This document shows, one piece after another, positions 43,642 through 51,563 of a DNA stretch of 51,644 nucleotides. The stretch spans positions 1-51,644 of the forward strand of contig CAMBPV010000008.1 in NCBI GenBank assembly GCA_945869695.1, given 5' to 3'. A program made the translations under genes and the position numbers. The DNA is from Prosthecobacter debontii (GTDB taxonomy: Bacteria; Verrucomicrobiota; Verrucomicrobiia; Verrucomicrobiales; Verrucomicrobiaceae). The notes under the pieces are model-generated. The model made no database searches. It saw only the letters and a list, made by a program, of their open reading frames with translations, and was not told where the DNA came from. The stretch's first letter is position 1. Each line of letters begins with the position of its first letter.

Positions 43642-44325
43642 CTACAGATCGCCTGACAGAGTCACGATGTCTCCCGCCTCCGGCTTGTCCGAATAGTCGA
43701 GGTATTCAATGTCACGATAAAATTTCTTGAGTCCCCGCCGGCAAACATAAACCGCCCTGCCTTGGGAACCGACACGGCGTCCTCCCACATGATTGATCAA
43801 AGATGAATAACTCATGCCCTCCCAGACGGGCACCTGAGCACGGTTAGCCACATCTCCGAGCACCGAAATGAGCTCCACATTTTCAACGGAAACCACATGA
43901 ACGTAAGTCTGAAGGGCCGCTCTTCCGGCGATCCGACACACGGACTCGATCATGGGCACCGCTTCCGACAATGTCTTTCCACCCACCTTTGCTGAACCCA
44001 TTTTGCCCAGTTCAATCACCCCATTCTCATTCACCATGGTCAGTCCACTGAAGACCTTTTTGCCATTCCGCGCTCCCTCATAAATCTCCAACCTCAAGGT
44101 GTGTCCCACCGCAAGAGGGCGACGAACATCAAAGGGGATCATCGGGTCTTCATTCGAGACCGAGTCATCACTTCCCGGAAGCATCTGCTTCACTCCGCTC
44201 ATGTCGGGGAGTTTTGGAAGCTTGGGCATGGACACATCCGGCACCCAGTTTTTCACAGTCTGGCAGGAGGCCAGAGCGAGGAGGGTAACAGCAAAAAAGG
44301 CAAACTTAACAGGGCGATCTATCAT
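43642..44325 (-). CDS. Polysaccharide-export-like lipoprotein (Wza/SLBB type, short)
   Basis: 227 residues. The signal peptide ends in a clear lipobox LALASC with C21. After a linker rich in Pro and Lys, RPLAVGHTLRLEIYEGARNG and VNENGVIELGKMGSAKVGGK match the start of the polysaccharide export (Poly_export) domain, and VENVELISVLGDVANRAQVP matches an SLBB-like segment. The protein is shorter than Wza (about 380) and lacks the C-terminal outer-membrane helix. No polymer synthesis genes are adjacent. A periplasm-facing lipoprotein role is likely; an actual export function is not proven. Confidence 0.8.
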   Translation of the reverse strand: MIDRPVKFAFFAVTLLALASCQTVKNWVPDVSMPKLPKLPDMSGVKQMLPGSDDSVSNEDPMIPFDVRRPLAVGHTLRLEIYEGARNGKKVFSGLTMVNENGVIELGKMGSAKVGGKTLSEAVPMIESVCRIAGRAALQTYVHVVSVENVELISVLGDVANRAQVPVWEGMSYSSLINHVGGRRVGSQGRAVYVCRRGLKKFYRDIEYLDYSDKPEAGDIVTLSGDL

Positions 44326-44446
44326 GGCGAGTCAGCTAATCGAAGCCTGCATCATTGCCGCATTGTGCACATTCACAAGCGCAACCCTCGCCATCCCACT
44401 AACTCTTTTCTAACTTCTCTCGCCGCAGCTGCAACCACTCCAATTT

Positions 44447-44656
44447 CTAGGCCGCAGCCAGCAATCGGTCACGCCCCGCCTTTGAGAGCGAGGAAGCGAG
44501 TTCGGGCATGTAAAGGGCGATTTCATAGGCCAAAACATGAAGCCGGGTTTCTGAATTCCACCCTCCGCCTTTGCCTCGGTCGGAGTCAGTCAGACTGACA
44601 TCCACAAGGGTTGTAAACATTTGGGCTTCTTCTTCAGCTTCAAGTTGTGCGATCAT
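44447..44656 (-). CDS. Small protein of unknown function downstream of an RHH gene
   Basis: 69 residues, acidic at the N-terminus (MIAQLEAEEEAQMFTTLVDV), with WNSETRLHVLAYEIALYMPE in the middle and a SLSKAGRDRLLAAA tail. No toxin family (RelE/ParE, PIN, MazF) motif is visible. It starts 21 bp after the ribbon-helix-helix gene, in the same direction. A two-gene module is plausible, but whether this is a toxin, a second regulator or unrelated is unknown. Confidence 0.5.
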   Translation of the reverse strand: MIAQLEAEEEAQMFTTLVDVSLTDSDRGKGGGWNSETRLHVLAYEIALYMPELASSLSKAGRDRLLAAA

Positions 44657-44677
44657 CGGGAGGGTGCGGTGTGGGGG

Positions 44678-44902
44678 TTAAGGTTGGACAATTGAGGTGC
44701 CTTGGACTTGGAAATTGCGCCTGAGGAGGCTTCCTTTATCCAGCATGTCATCAATCGCCCGACTGAGAGCCATCCTCGCCGCTTCAGCAGGACTGGATCC
44801 GTAGGTGCCTTTCATGACCAAATCCTCCAGATAAACCTTCATCTGCGGGGTAATCGCGATCGTAAGGCTTAGTGATTCGAAGGTGTTTGACGGCCTAGCC
44901 AT
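44678..44902 (-). CDS. Ribbon-helix-helix (CopG/ParD-like) DNA-binding protein
   Basis: 74 residues. SLSLTIAITPQMKVYLEDLV forms the strand and first helix, GTYGSSPAEAARMALSRAID the second helix: the CopG/ParD ribbon-helix-helix pattern, with the strand supplying DNA contacts. The last 20 residues are a polar tail. Many such proteins are antitoxins or plasmid copy regulators and repress their own promoter. A 10-bp inverted repeat lies 32-60 bp before its start, where an operator is expected. Confidence 0.75.
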   Translation of the reverse strand: MARPSNTFESLSLTIAITPQMKVYLEDLVMKGTYGSSPAEAARMALSRAIDDMLDKGSLLRRNFQVQGTSIVQP

Positions 44903-44921
44903 TGATTAAAACCGAATATTT

Positions 44922-44980
44922 ATGCCATTGTTATCAGTCTTGACTCGCGAGGTCAAGACTGAACCCGATTTATTTGGCAT
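44922..44980. promoter_or_regulatory. Nested inverted repeats, candidate RHH operator
   Basis: The inner repeat CAGTCTTGAC (44935-44944), 7-bp TCGCGAG, GTCAAGACTG (44952-44961) is perfect over 10 bp. An outer pair ATGCCA (44922-44927) and TGGCAT (44975-44980) surrounds it. Leftward, TTGACC inside the repeat could serve as a -35 with TAACAA 17 bp later, so binding would block the RHH gene promoter. The same region lies about 100 bp ahead of the DUF1080 gene at 45078. Confidence 0.5.
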
Positions 44981-45077
44981 TAATCCCCCATTTTAATCGC
45001 CACTTTATGAAAGTTCGCCGTTTTTGCGTGAAATTACATGCGATCAAATCGCGGGCTTTCGAGCGTTAACTCTCACC

Positions 45078-45767
45078 ATGAAACCATCCTTTGCCCGACC
45101 CCTCATTCTTTCCTCTCTCTTCATCTGCTCTCTGACGCTTCAGGCCGAAGACGGCTGGCAGCACTGGTTCAAGGAAGGCCTGGGCGATGCCAAAATCGTC
45201 AGCGGAACCGCCACTTACAAAGTGGAGAACGGTGTCCTCGTGGGCACCACCACTGACGGCAGTCCGAATTCTTTCCTCGTCATGGGTCCCTTTAAAGACT
45301 TCGAACTCGAGTTTGAGGTCAACGTCGACGACGCTCTGAATTCGGGCGTCCAAGTGCGAAGTCGCCTCGCAAAGGAGGGTGATCCGGCCCCCGAGGGAGC
45401 CAAAGGCGGAAAGCCACTTCCTCCCGGTAGACTTTATGGCCCTCAATGTGAAATCGCCATCAATGGAACAGCGGGTGATTTTTATGACGAAGCCCGCCGC
45501 GGAACCTGGTGGAGCATCCTGACGGGAACGGAGGCCGTCCGCACGGACGCGGCAAAAGCAGCCTTCAAAAAGGGCCAGTGGAATCTCTACCGAATCGTGG
45601 TCAAGGGCGATCACTACCAAAGCTTTGTGAATGGCGTGCCGACCGCTGATTTCAAGCAACCCAATGACCCCGAAGGACACATCGGCTTTCAGGTGCATGG
45701 CATCAAAAAAGGTGACGGCCCCTTCAGCGTGCGCTGGAGAAATGTGAAGTTCAAAGAGACTCGTTAA
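45078..45767 (+). CDS. Exported DUF1080 (3-keto-disaccharide hydrolase fold) protein, second copy
   Basis: 229 residues from ATG 45078; the in-frame codons from 45024 look non-coding. Signal peptide MKPSFARPLILSSLFICSLT, ending near LQA. The DUF1080 sandwich includes YKVENGVLVGTTTDGSPNSF, FELEFEVNVDDALNSGVQVR, RLYGPQCEI, WNLYRIVVKGDHYQSFVNG and HIGFQVHGI, ending in VRWRNVKFKE. It belongs to a different subgroup from the gene at 26390 (GPQ-CEI and QVHG wording). The cytidine deaminase gene follows after 13 bp. Confidence 0.9.
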   Translation: MKPSFARPLILSSLFICSLTLQAEDGWQHWFKEGLGDAKIVSGTATYKVENGVLVGTTTDGSPNSFLVMGPFKDFELEFEVNVDDALNSGVQVRSRLAKEGDPAPEGAKGGKPLPPGRLYGPQCEIAINGTAGDFYDEARRGTWWSILTGTEAVRTDAAKAAFKKGQWNLYRIVVKGDHYQSFVNGVPTADFKQPNDPEGHIGFQVHGIKKGDGPFSVRWRNVKFKETR

Positions 45768-45780
45768 TTCATCCGCCTTC

Positions 45781-46176
45781 GTGGATTCCTCGGCACTCAT
45801 CGCCTTAGCAGAAAAGGCGGCGCATCACGCCTACTCCCCCTATTCGAATTTCAAGGTCGGTGCCGCCTTGATCTCGAGTAGCGGGAGTGTTTACACGGGA
45901 TGCAATGTGGAAAACGCCTCTTATGGTCTGGCCATCTGCGCTGAGCGGAACGCCATTTTCCACGCCATTGCAGCGGAGGGCGCTGGGATGAAAATCCATT
46001 CTCTAGCGGTGATCGCTCTCGGTCATGAATTCCCACCCTGCGGCGCATGTCGGCAGGTGATCGCCGAGTTCGCACAGTCGAGCACCCACATTCATTTTCT
46101 ACAGGATGGGAAGGTCGTCAGCCTGACCTCCGAAGCTCTTCTTCCCGGCGCTTTTGCGCTGAGTCCGTCCCCCTAA
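45781..46176 (+). CDS. cdd: Cytidine deaminase
   Basis: Converts cytidine and deoxycytidine to uridine forms for pyrimidine salvage. 131 residues from GTG 45781, the short tetrameric type. YSPYSNFKVGAALIS opens the fold; zinc ligands and the catalytic Glu are in ICAERNAIFHAI and PPCGACRQVIAEF. It could work with the nucleoside transporter at 18694, although the two are far apart. Its stop overlaps the convergent DUF1501 gene by 4 bp. Confidence 0.95.
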   Translation: MDSSALIALAEKAAHHAYSPYSNFKVGAALISSSGSVYTGCNVENASYGLAICAERNAIFHAIAAEGAGMKIHSLAVIALGHEFPPCGACRQVIAEFAQSSTHIHFLQDGKVVSLTSEALLPGAFALSPSP

Positions 46177-47627
46177 GCCATCTGAATCTTGGTGTTCGGA
46201 TTCCCTTCATTCATGTCGATCCGCTCGGGCCGCCCCTTGTATTTAAAGACCAGCTTTGTGTGATCCACACCCATGAGATGAAGGATGGTCGCGTGTAAGT
46301 CATGCACGTGCATTTTCTGATCCACGGCCCGAAGACCGAGATCATCTGTGCTGCCGATGACCTGTCCGCCCTTGATGCCGCCGCCAGCCATCCACATGGT
46401 AAACCCGGTCGGATTATGGTCACGCCCATCTCCTTTTTCGCTCATCGGCGTGCGCCCAAACTCGCCACCCCAGACGACTAAAGTTTCATCAAGAAGTCCC
46501 CTTGCCCTCAGATCCATGATGAGTCCAGCCACTGGCTTATCTGTCTCACCGAAGTACTTCGTATGGTTTTGCTCGATCTTGTCATGCGCATCCCACTTGC
46601 TACCCGCACCCGAGTAAAGCTGCACAAAACGCACCCCGCGCTCCACCAACCTTCGTGCAAGGAGGCAATTCCTGCCAAAGGTCGCCGTTTGCGGTTGATC
46701 AAGACCATAGAGTTTTTTAGTCGCCTCGGATTCCTTCGTGAGATCCACCGCCTCCGGTGCCTCGGCCTGCATCCTGAACGCTAACTCGTATGACTTGATG
46801 CGCGCGTCCAACTGTGAGTTATCCCCACGCGCGGCACTGTAGTCTTGGTTTAGCTTTCCGAGAAAGGCCAGCTTACTCCGCTGCCGCTGATCGCTCATGC
46901 TTTTGGGAGTTGCCAGGTTCGCGATCGGTGTGCCATCCGGCTCAAACTGCACACCTTGATAAAGCGCAGGCATGAAACCACTTCCCCAGTTCCGCACTCC
47001 ATTCACCACTTGCGCATCACTGTCTTTCAGAACCACAAAGGCTGGCAAATCCTGATTCATCGAACCCAGGCCATAATTCACCCAGGCACCGAGAGAAGGC
47101 CGTCCTCCGAAAATGCTCCCCGTGTTCATCTGACACACCCCACCCGCGTGATTGATGCCGTTGGAGGCACAGGAGCGCACGACACAAAGCTCATCGGCCA
47201 CCTTTGAAGTGTAGGGCAACCAATCAGACATCCAGAGCCCACTCTCACCATGCTGCGCCCATTGACGCTTATCAGCAAGCAATGGTGCGCGACTCTCGCC
47301 CATCGCCGTGATCACGGTGCCAAAACTATCGGGAAGCGATTGCCCCTCCAACTTCCGCAGCAATGGCTTCGGATCAAAAGTATCCAGATGACTCGGGCCA
47401 CCCTCCATGAACAAAAAGATCACACTCTTGGCCTTGCCCGCCCGATGCGCCAACTTCGCGCTCATCGGATTTCCGGCGCTGCCGCCAGCATCACCGAGCG
47501 CAGCCTGAAGCTGATCTTGACCCAAGAGATAGGATAGCGCCAGAGAGCCAAAGCCCGCACCTCCGCGACGGAGAAAGTCCCGGCGGTTGGTCAAAATCTC
47601 ATGGTGAGGAGCAGTCATGTCGGTCAT
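46173..47627 (-). CDS. DUF1501 family protein with twin-arginine signal
   Basis: 484 residues from ATG 47627. The N-terminal NRRDFLRRGGAGFGSLALSY is a Tat signal, so the folded protein is exported. The sulfatase-like DUF1501 blocks are clear: KSVIFLFMEGGPSHLDTFDP, WLPYTSKVADELCVVRSC, RLVERGVRFVQLY, LVVWGGEFGRTP and HDLHATILHLMGVDHTKLVF. These proteins are usually encoded next to a PSCyt1/DUF1549/DUF1553 protein in Planctomycetota and Verrucomicrobiota; here the partner at 48240 lies beyond an FKBP gene on the other strand. The exact chemistry is unknown. Confidence 0.93.
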   Translation of the reverse strand: MTDMTAPHHEILTNRRDFLRRGGAGFGSLALSYLLGQDQLQAALGDAGGSAGNPMSAKLAHRAGKAKSVIFLFMEGGPSHLDTFDPKPLLRKLEGQSLPDSFGTVITAMGESRAPLLADKRQWAQHGESGLWMSDWLPYTSKVADELCVVRSCASNGINHAGGVCQMNTGSIFGGRPSLGAWVNYGLGSMNQDLPAFVVLKDSDAQVVNGVRNWGSGFMPALYQGVQFEPDGTPIANLATPKSMSDQRQRSKLAFLGKLNQDYSAARGDNSQLDARIKSYELAFRMQAEAPEAVDLTKESEATKKLYGLDQPQTATFGRNCLLARRLVERGVRFVQLYSGAGSKWDAHDKIEQNHTKYFGETDKPVAGLIMDLRARGLLDETLVVWGGEFGRTPMSEKGDGRDHNPTGFTMWMAGGGIKGGQVIGSTDDLGLRAVDQKMHVHDLHATILHLMGVDHTKLVFKYKGRPERIDMNEGNPNTKIQMA

Positions 47628-47776
47628 AACGCTTGTACTAAGCCGATTCACTCCTCGTTTTGGACATGAAATTTTGCAACGCTTGCCCCGAAGCTCATTC
47701 CCGCTAGACTCCCACTCAGATCGCTCACGTCTCAGCACGGCGGCGATCTTTGATTCAATCCCAACCCCCACATCTC

Positions 47777-48172
47777 ATGTCTGATATCGCTCTCGCCAAA
47801 GGTGAAAAGTTTCTCGAAGAAAACGGCAAAAAAGAAGGCGTCGTTACGACGGCCAGCGGACTGCAATACCTCATTCTAACCCCCGGAACCGGCAAGATCC
47901 CCAAGGCCACCGATACCGTGCGCGTTCACTACAGCGGCACGCTCCTCAGCGGCACAGAGTTTGACAGCTCCTATAAGCGCAATGAGCCAATCGACTTTCC
48001 CCTGAACCGCGTCATCCCCGGCTGGACGGAAGGCGTTCAGTTGATGAGCGAAGGTGCTAAGTTTCGTTTCTTTATACCCTCCCGACTCGCCTACGGAGCC
48101 AGAGGCGCGGGCCGCGACATCGGACCCAATGAGACTCTCATCTTTGAAGTCGAACTGTTGAAAGTGCAGTAA
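47777..48172 (+). CDS. FKBP-type peptidyl-prolyl cis-trans isomerase
   Basis: 131 residues from ATG 47777 (a GTG/ATT-type extension to 47750 is not convincing). Full FKBP domain: VRVHYSGTLLSGTEFDSSYK, INFPLNRVIPGW-type block (here IDFPLNRVIPGWTEGVQLMS), YGARGAGRDIGPNETLIFEV. The short N-terminal helix DIALAKGEKFLEENGKKEGV resembles the end of the FkpA/Mip dimerisation helix, but there is no signal peptide, so it is predicted to stay in the cytoplasm. It helps proline-limited folding. It is divergent from the DUF1501 gene and convergent with the large cytochrome-like gene. Confidence 0.93.
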   Translation: MSDIALAKGEKFLEENGKKEGVVTTASGLQYLILTPGTGKIPKATDTVRVHYSGTLLSGTEFDSSYKRNEPIDFPLNRVIPGWTEGVQLMSEGAKFRFFIPSRLAYGARGAGRDIGPNETLIFEVELLKVQ

Positions 48173-48186
48173 GCATCAACCCGCGA

Positions 48187-48214
48187 CGACTGCCGAGGCC
48201 ACTCTCGGCGGTCG
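48187..48214. terminator. Terminator-like hairpin between FKBP gene and large cytochrome-like gene
   Basis: CGACTGCCGAG (48187-48197), loop GCCACT, CTCGGCGGTCG (48204-48214): 11 pairs with one T-G wobble, 15 bp after the FKBP stop and 26 bp from the stop of the convergent gene. No U-run follows. Confidence 0.5.
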
Positions 48215-48239
48215 CTCCGCTTCTAATCACTTCGGCAGT

Positions 48240-51200
48240 TTAGTGCAGATAAAAGAACTCGTTCGAGTTCAACAGAACGTGACAGAGATCGGCAACAGCC
48301 TCGCGATTGGGATCCAGAGTTCCCTTCGAGGTGTTTTCAGGAGCTGAGGTCTCCCATCGCCAAGCGGTCTCATGGTTACCTTTGACCATCTCGGTCACCT
48401 CATCTGCATTCACGTCCACGATGCAGTTCGCATCTGTGGCCCCCACCCACGCCATGAGCTTCCCTCCATCCAGTGCACCCTGCCGGAGCGCGACTCGGGC
48501 GATGGCCCCATGCCAAAGGCTCCCTTTGTCTTTCTCCCGTCCTCCGACATAAAGCCCTCGCTCCGCGTTCACATATCCTCCACAGACTTGATGTGGAATC
48601 GTGACGCTCTGCATTGGTGCGGCTGGATCACTCAGGTCTCTCGCAAAAAACGTCACTGAGCCGCCAAACTTTTGTCCCTCGATCGGATCATTGCTGATGG
48701 CCGCCGCGACGTAATAGGGCTTGCCCGCAGGTATCCGAAGATCCGAAGCCACCACTTCATAAACAAGGCTCCCTTGAAAATCCTCACCGCAGAGCTGGAC
48801 AATGAGATTGTTCGGCTGATAGCCGGACTTTTCAGAGGTCACACCCAGCGCCCAGCCTCGGTCCGCTTTGTTGTTGTCCCAGCGCGAGGCAATCGTTCTC
48901 ACCGCCGCATTTGGGTAGAGACTCTCGAGGTTGACCACCGCTTCGATGGCAAATTCATCACCCTCGATACGGCCCGTTTCCTTCACCTTCAGCTTCTCAT
49001 TCTTCGACCCAGGCTGGAGAACCAGAGTCTTGGCCGTCTTTGACAAGGAAGAGGGACCGAAGTAACGCGATGCATCAGCCAAGGGTGAAACGACGGGCGG
49101 CGGCGGCGGGGCTTCCCGTTTGAGTTGGGAACGTTGCTTGGCTAAGAAAGCCGCTGCCTCGCTTGCCTCAGCCGCACTCGGCACTCTTGAGAAGGCCAGC
49201 GCGTAAGCTGCTCTCACCAGTTCTTTGTCGAAGCTGGGTTTCCCACTCAGAAGCCGGTTGGCCATCGCACGCGCCCGGTCCAGCGGCCAGTCACCGTTGA
49301 TCATCAGCAGGCTTTGCGTCGCCGTCGTCGTCGCATCACGCATCGGCACACTGGCGAATCCCGGTGGCTGATCCAAACTCTTCAAGAAATCATCCTGCGT
49401 GTTCCGCATCCTGCGGGTATAAATGCTGCGCCGAGGCTTCGTCGCGGCCTCGCCCTCTCCATACATTTTTCCATCCAGTTCTCCCGACACGGTCAGCACA
49501 GCATCACGAGACTGCTCAGCATCCAGTCTGCGAGGCAGAAATCTCCAAAGGAGGCGATTCTCCGGATCAACGGTCAACTCCTTGGCCCCAGGCTCTCGTC
49601 TCGCTGTCTGCCGATAGGTGGCGGACATGAGGATCAGCTTATGCATCGGCTTCATCTTCCACCCGCCTTTGACAAACTCGGCCGTCAGCCAATCGAGCAG
49701 GTCTGGATGCGTGGGCTTCTCTCCCAATCGACCAAAATCACTCGCGGTCGCAACGATGCCGCGGCCAAAATGATACTGCCAAAGGCGGTTCACAATGACG
49801 CGCGTCGTCAAAGGATTATCGGGCCGCGTAAGCCAGTTCGCGAGCACGGTGCGCCGCCCGGTCGTCGTTGCACTGCCCGATTTGACAGGCGGAATCACGG
49901 GGTCTTTCGGATCGAGAATGGTTAGGAATCCAGGCTCTACCGTCACCTCTCCCGCCTTGCGCGTGGTGAACTTCTTCGGTGAAGCTTTTGGCCCTGTTTC
50001 ACCAATGACAAAAGCGGTGACGAGCGGTTTAGGCTTTAGATGATCAAAAGTAGCCAAGGTCTCTTGTGCCTTTTTCAGGATGCTTGCCTCTGGCTCTTTG
50101 AGCTTGTCCGTCTTGAAGCGCACCCGCTCATACTCGGCTTGTTTCCAAGCGAGCTGCACCACTTGTTCTTCATAGGGTGTGCGTTGGTCCTTGGGCTTCA
50201 AATACATGGCGTAGACCTCGGCAGGAAACTTCTCCATCGCGTTTTCCTGGGCCTTTTTGATCCTCGGTTCAATAATACCATCAATCACCGCGCGGGGTTC
50301 CTTCGTGGCCTCCAGCCACACTTTCATCTGTTCATCGTGGCGCAGTTTTTCCTCGGGCGTCGCCAGCGGCTTGTCATCGGGCCACGTGGTGTTGGTCAGG
50401 AACGCCTGAAGGCGGTAATAGTCTTTGTGGAGGATCGGATCAAATTTGTGGTCGTGACACTGGGCGCATTGCACACTCATGCCCATGAAAACATCCGCTG
50501 TCACGTCGGTGATCTCGTTGAGGATACCTCGTTGCTGCCCTTCAGCATCGCGCTGATTGTACTCGTAAATCGTGTGCCGAAGGAAGGCCGTGCCGATCGT
50601 GATCTCCGGATTTTCTGGGGCCAATTCATCACCGGCGATCTGCTCACGGACAAATTGATCGTAAGGCTTGTCTTGATTCAGCGACTTGATCACGTAATCG
50701 CGATAGGGCCAGACGTTGGGCCGGTATGCATCCAGACGATATCCCTCAGACTCAGCATAGCGGACCAAGTCCAACCAATGCTGCGCCCATCTCTCGCCAT
50801 AGCGTGGAGAGGCTAGCAAACGATCGACCAATCGCTCGTAGGCTCCGGGTTTTTCGGCTGAAGGTTTTGTCTTTTCCGCAGCGCACTCCGCCACAAAGGC
50901 GGCCACCTCTTCAGGCGATGGCGGCAGACCGGTGATATCAAAGGCGACACGGCGGATCAACTCTTCCGGTGCGGCCGGGGGCGAGGGGGCAATGCCGCTT
51001 TCATCCAACTTGGCCCCGATGAACGCATCAATGGGATTTGAGCTCAGCCCTTCCTTTTTAACGGCGGGAGGAACCGTTGCCTTCACAGGCTGGAAGGCCC
51101 ACCACTCTCGGTCCTCTTGCGTGAAGACGCCAGGTTTGCGCGCGATCTTTGCAGAGGCCACCTCTGCTTCCGGCCAGGGAGCGCCCATCGAGATCCATTT

Positions 51201-51563
51201 TTGGATCGCCTGAATCTTTGCTTCCGGAAGTTTCCCGTCAGGCGGCATCTCGTGATCCGAGTCTTTGTAGGAAAGGTATTCGAGAAGGATCGAATCCGCC
51301 GGTTTACCGGGCACCAAGGAGGGACCACTTTCCCCTCCTTGCAGAAGATACGGCAGATTATCCACCCGCAGCCCATGCTTCTGTTTGTCAGGTCCATGGC
51401 AATCGTAGCAGTGCTCAGCCAACAGCGGACGAATCTCGGTCTCGAAGAACTTCAATCCCGCAGCATCCGGCGCAGCGATCGCGTTCAACGCAAACAACGC
51501 CCAAACACCCGAAAACAGGCTAGGGTAAAAGGAGTCAGGTCGGCGAAGCTTCATTTCAACCAT
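48240..51563 (-). CDS. PSCyt1-DUF1549-DUF1553 protein with inserted LamG-like domain
   Basis: 1107 residues, exported (hydrophobic helix about 14-30). PSCyt1 begins FFETEIRPLLAEHCYDCHGP, a CxxCH heme site, then MPPDGKLPEAKIQAIQKWIS. DUF1549 starts near VKKEGLSSNPIDAFIGAKLD and contains SPRYGERWAQHWLDLVRYAE. DUF1553 includes RRTVLANWLTRPDNPLTTRV, VNRLWQYHFGRGIV and LLWRFLPRRLDAEQSRDAVL. After AAAFLAKQRSQL, a concanavalin/LamG-like block of about 230 residues is inserted (IEGDEFAIEAVVNLESLYPN to SLWHGAIARVALRQ), and the DUF1553 end returns as NREAVADLCHVLLNSNEFFY. A probable periplasmic redox or glycan-related protein working with DUF1501 proteins; function unproven. Confidence 0.92.
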   Translation of the reverse strand: MVEMKLRRPDSFYPSLFSGVWALFALNAIAAPDAAGLKFFETEIRPLLAEHCYDCHGPDKQKHGLRVDNLPYLLQGGESGPSLVPGKPADSILLEYLSYKDSDHEMPPDGKLPEAKIQAIQKWISMGAPWPEAEVASAKIARKPGVFTQEDREWWAFQPVKATVPPAVKKEGLSSNPIDAFIGAKLDESGIAPSPPAAPEELIRRVAFDITGLPPSPEEVAAFVAECAAEKTKPSAEKPGAYERLVDRLLASPRYGERWAQHWLDLVRYAESEGYRLDAYRPNVWPYRDYVIKSLNQDKPYDQFVREQIAGDELAPENPEITIGTAFLRHTIYEYNQRDAEGQQRGILNEITDVTADVFMGMSVQCAQCHDHKFDPILHKDYYRLQAFLTNTTWPDDKPLATPEEKLRHDEQMKVWLEATKEPRAVIDGIIEPRIKKAQENAMEKFPAEVYAMYLKPKDQRTPYEEQVVQLAWKQAEYERVRFKTDKLKEPEASILKKAQETLATFDHLKPKPLVTAFVIGETGPKASPKKFTTRKAGEVTVEPGFLTILDPKDPVIPPVKSGSATTTGRRTVLANWLTRPDNPLTTRVIVNRLWQYHFGRGIVATASDFGRLGEKPTHPDLLDWLTAEFVKGGWKMKPMHKLILMSATYRQTARREPGAKELTVDPENRLLWRFLPRRLDAEQSRDAVLTVSGELDGKMYGEGEAATKPRRSIYTRRMRNTQDDFLKSLDQPPGFASVPMRDATTTATQSLLMINGDWPLDRARAMANRLLSGKPSFDKELVRAAYALAFSRVPSAAEASEAAAFLAKQRSQLKREAPPPPPVVSPLADASRYFGPSSLSKTAKTLVLQPGSKNEKLKVKETGRIEGDEFAIEAVVNLESLYPNAAVRTIASRWDNNKADRGWALGVTSEKSGYQPNNLIVQLCGEDFQGSLVYEVVASDLRIPAGKPYYVAAAISNDPIEGQKFGGSVTFFARDLSDPAAPMQSVTIPHQVCGGYVNAERGLYVGGREKDKGSLWHGAIARVALRQGALDGGKLMAWVGATDANCIVDVNADEVTEMVKGNHETAWRWETSAPENTSKGTLDPNREAVADLCHVLLNSNEFFYLH

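Noticed and set aside
44447-44656. Calling the 69-residue protein a toxin
   Set aside because: No RelE/ParE, PIN, MazF or HipA motif is visible; position after an RHH gene alone is not enough.
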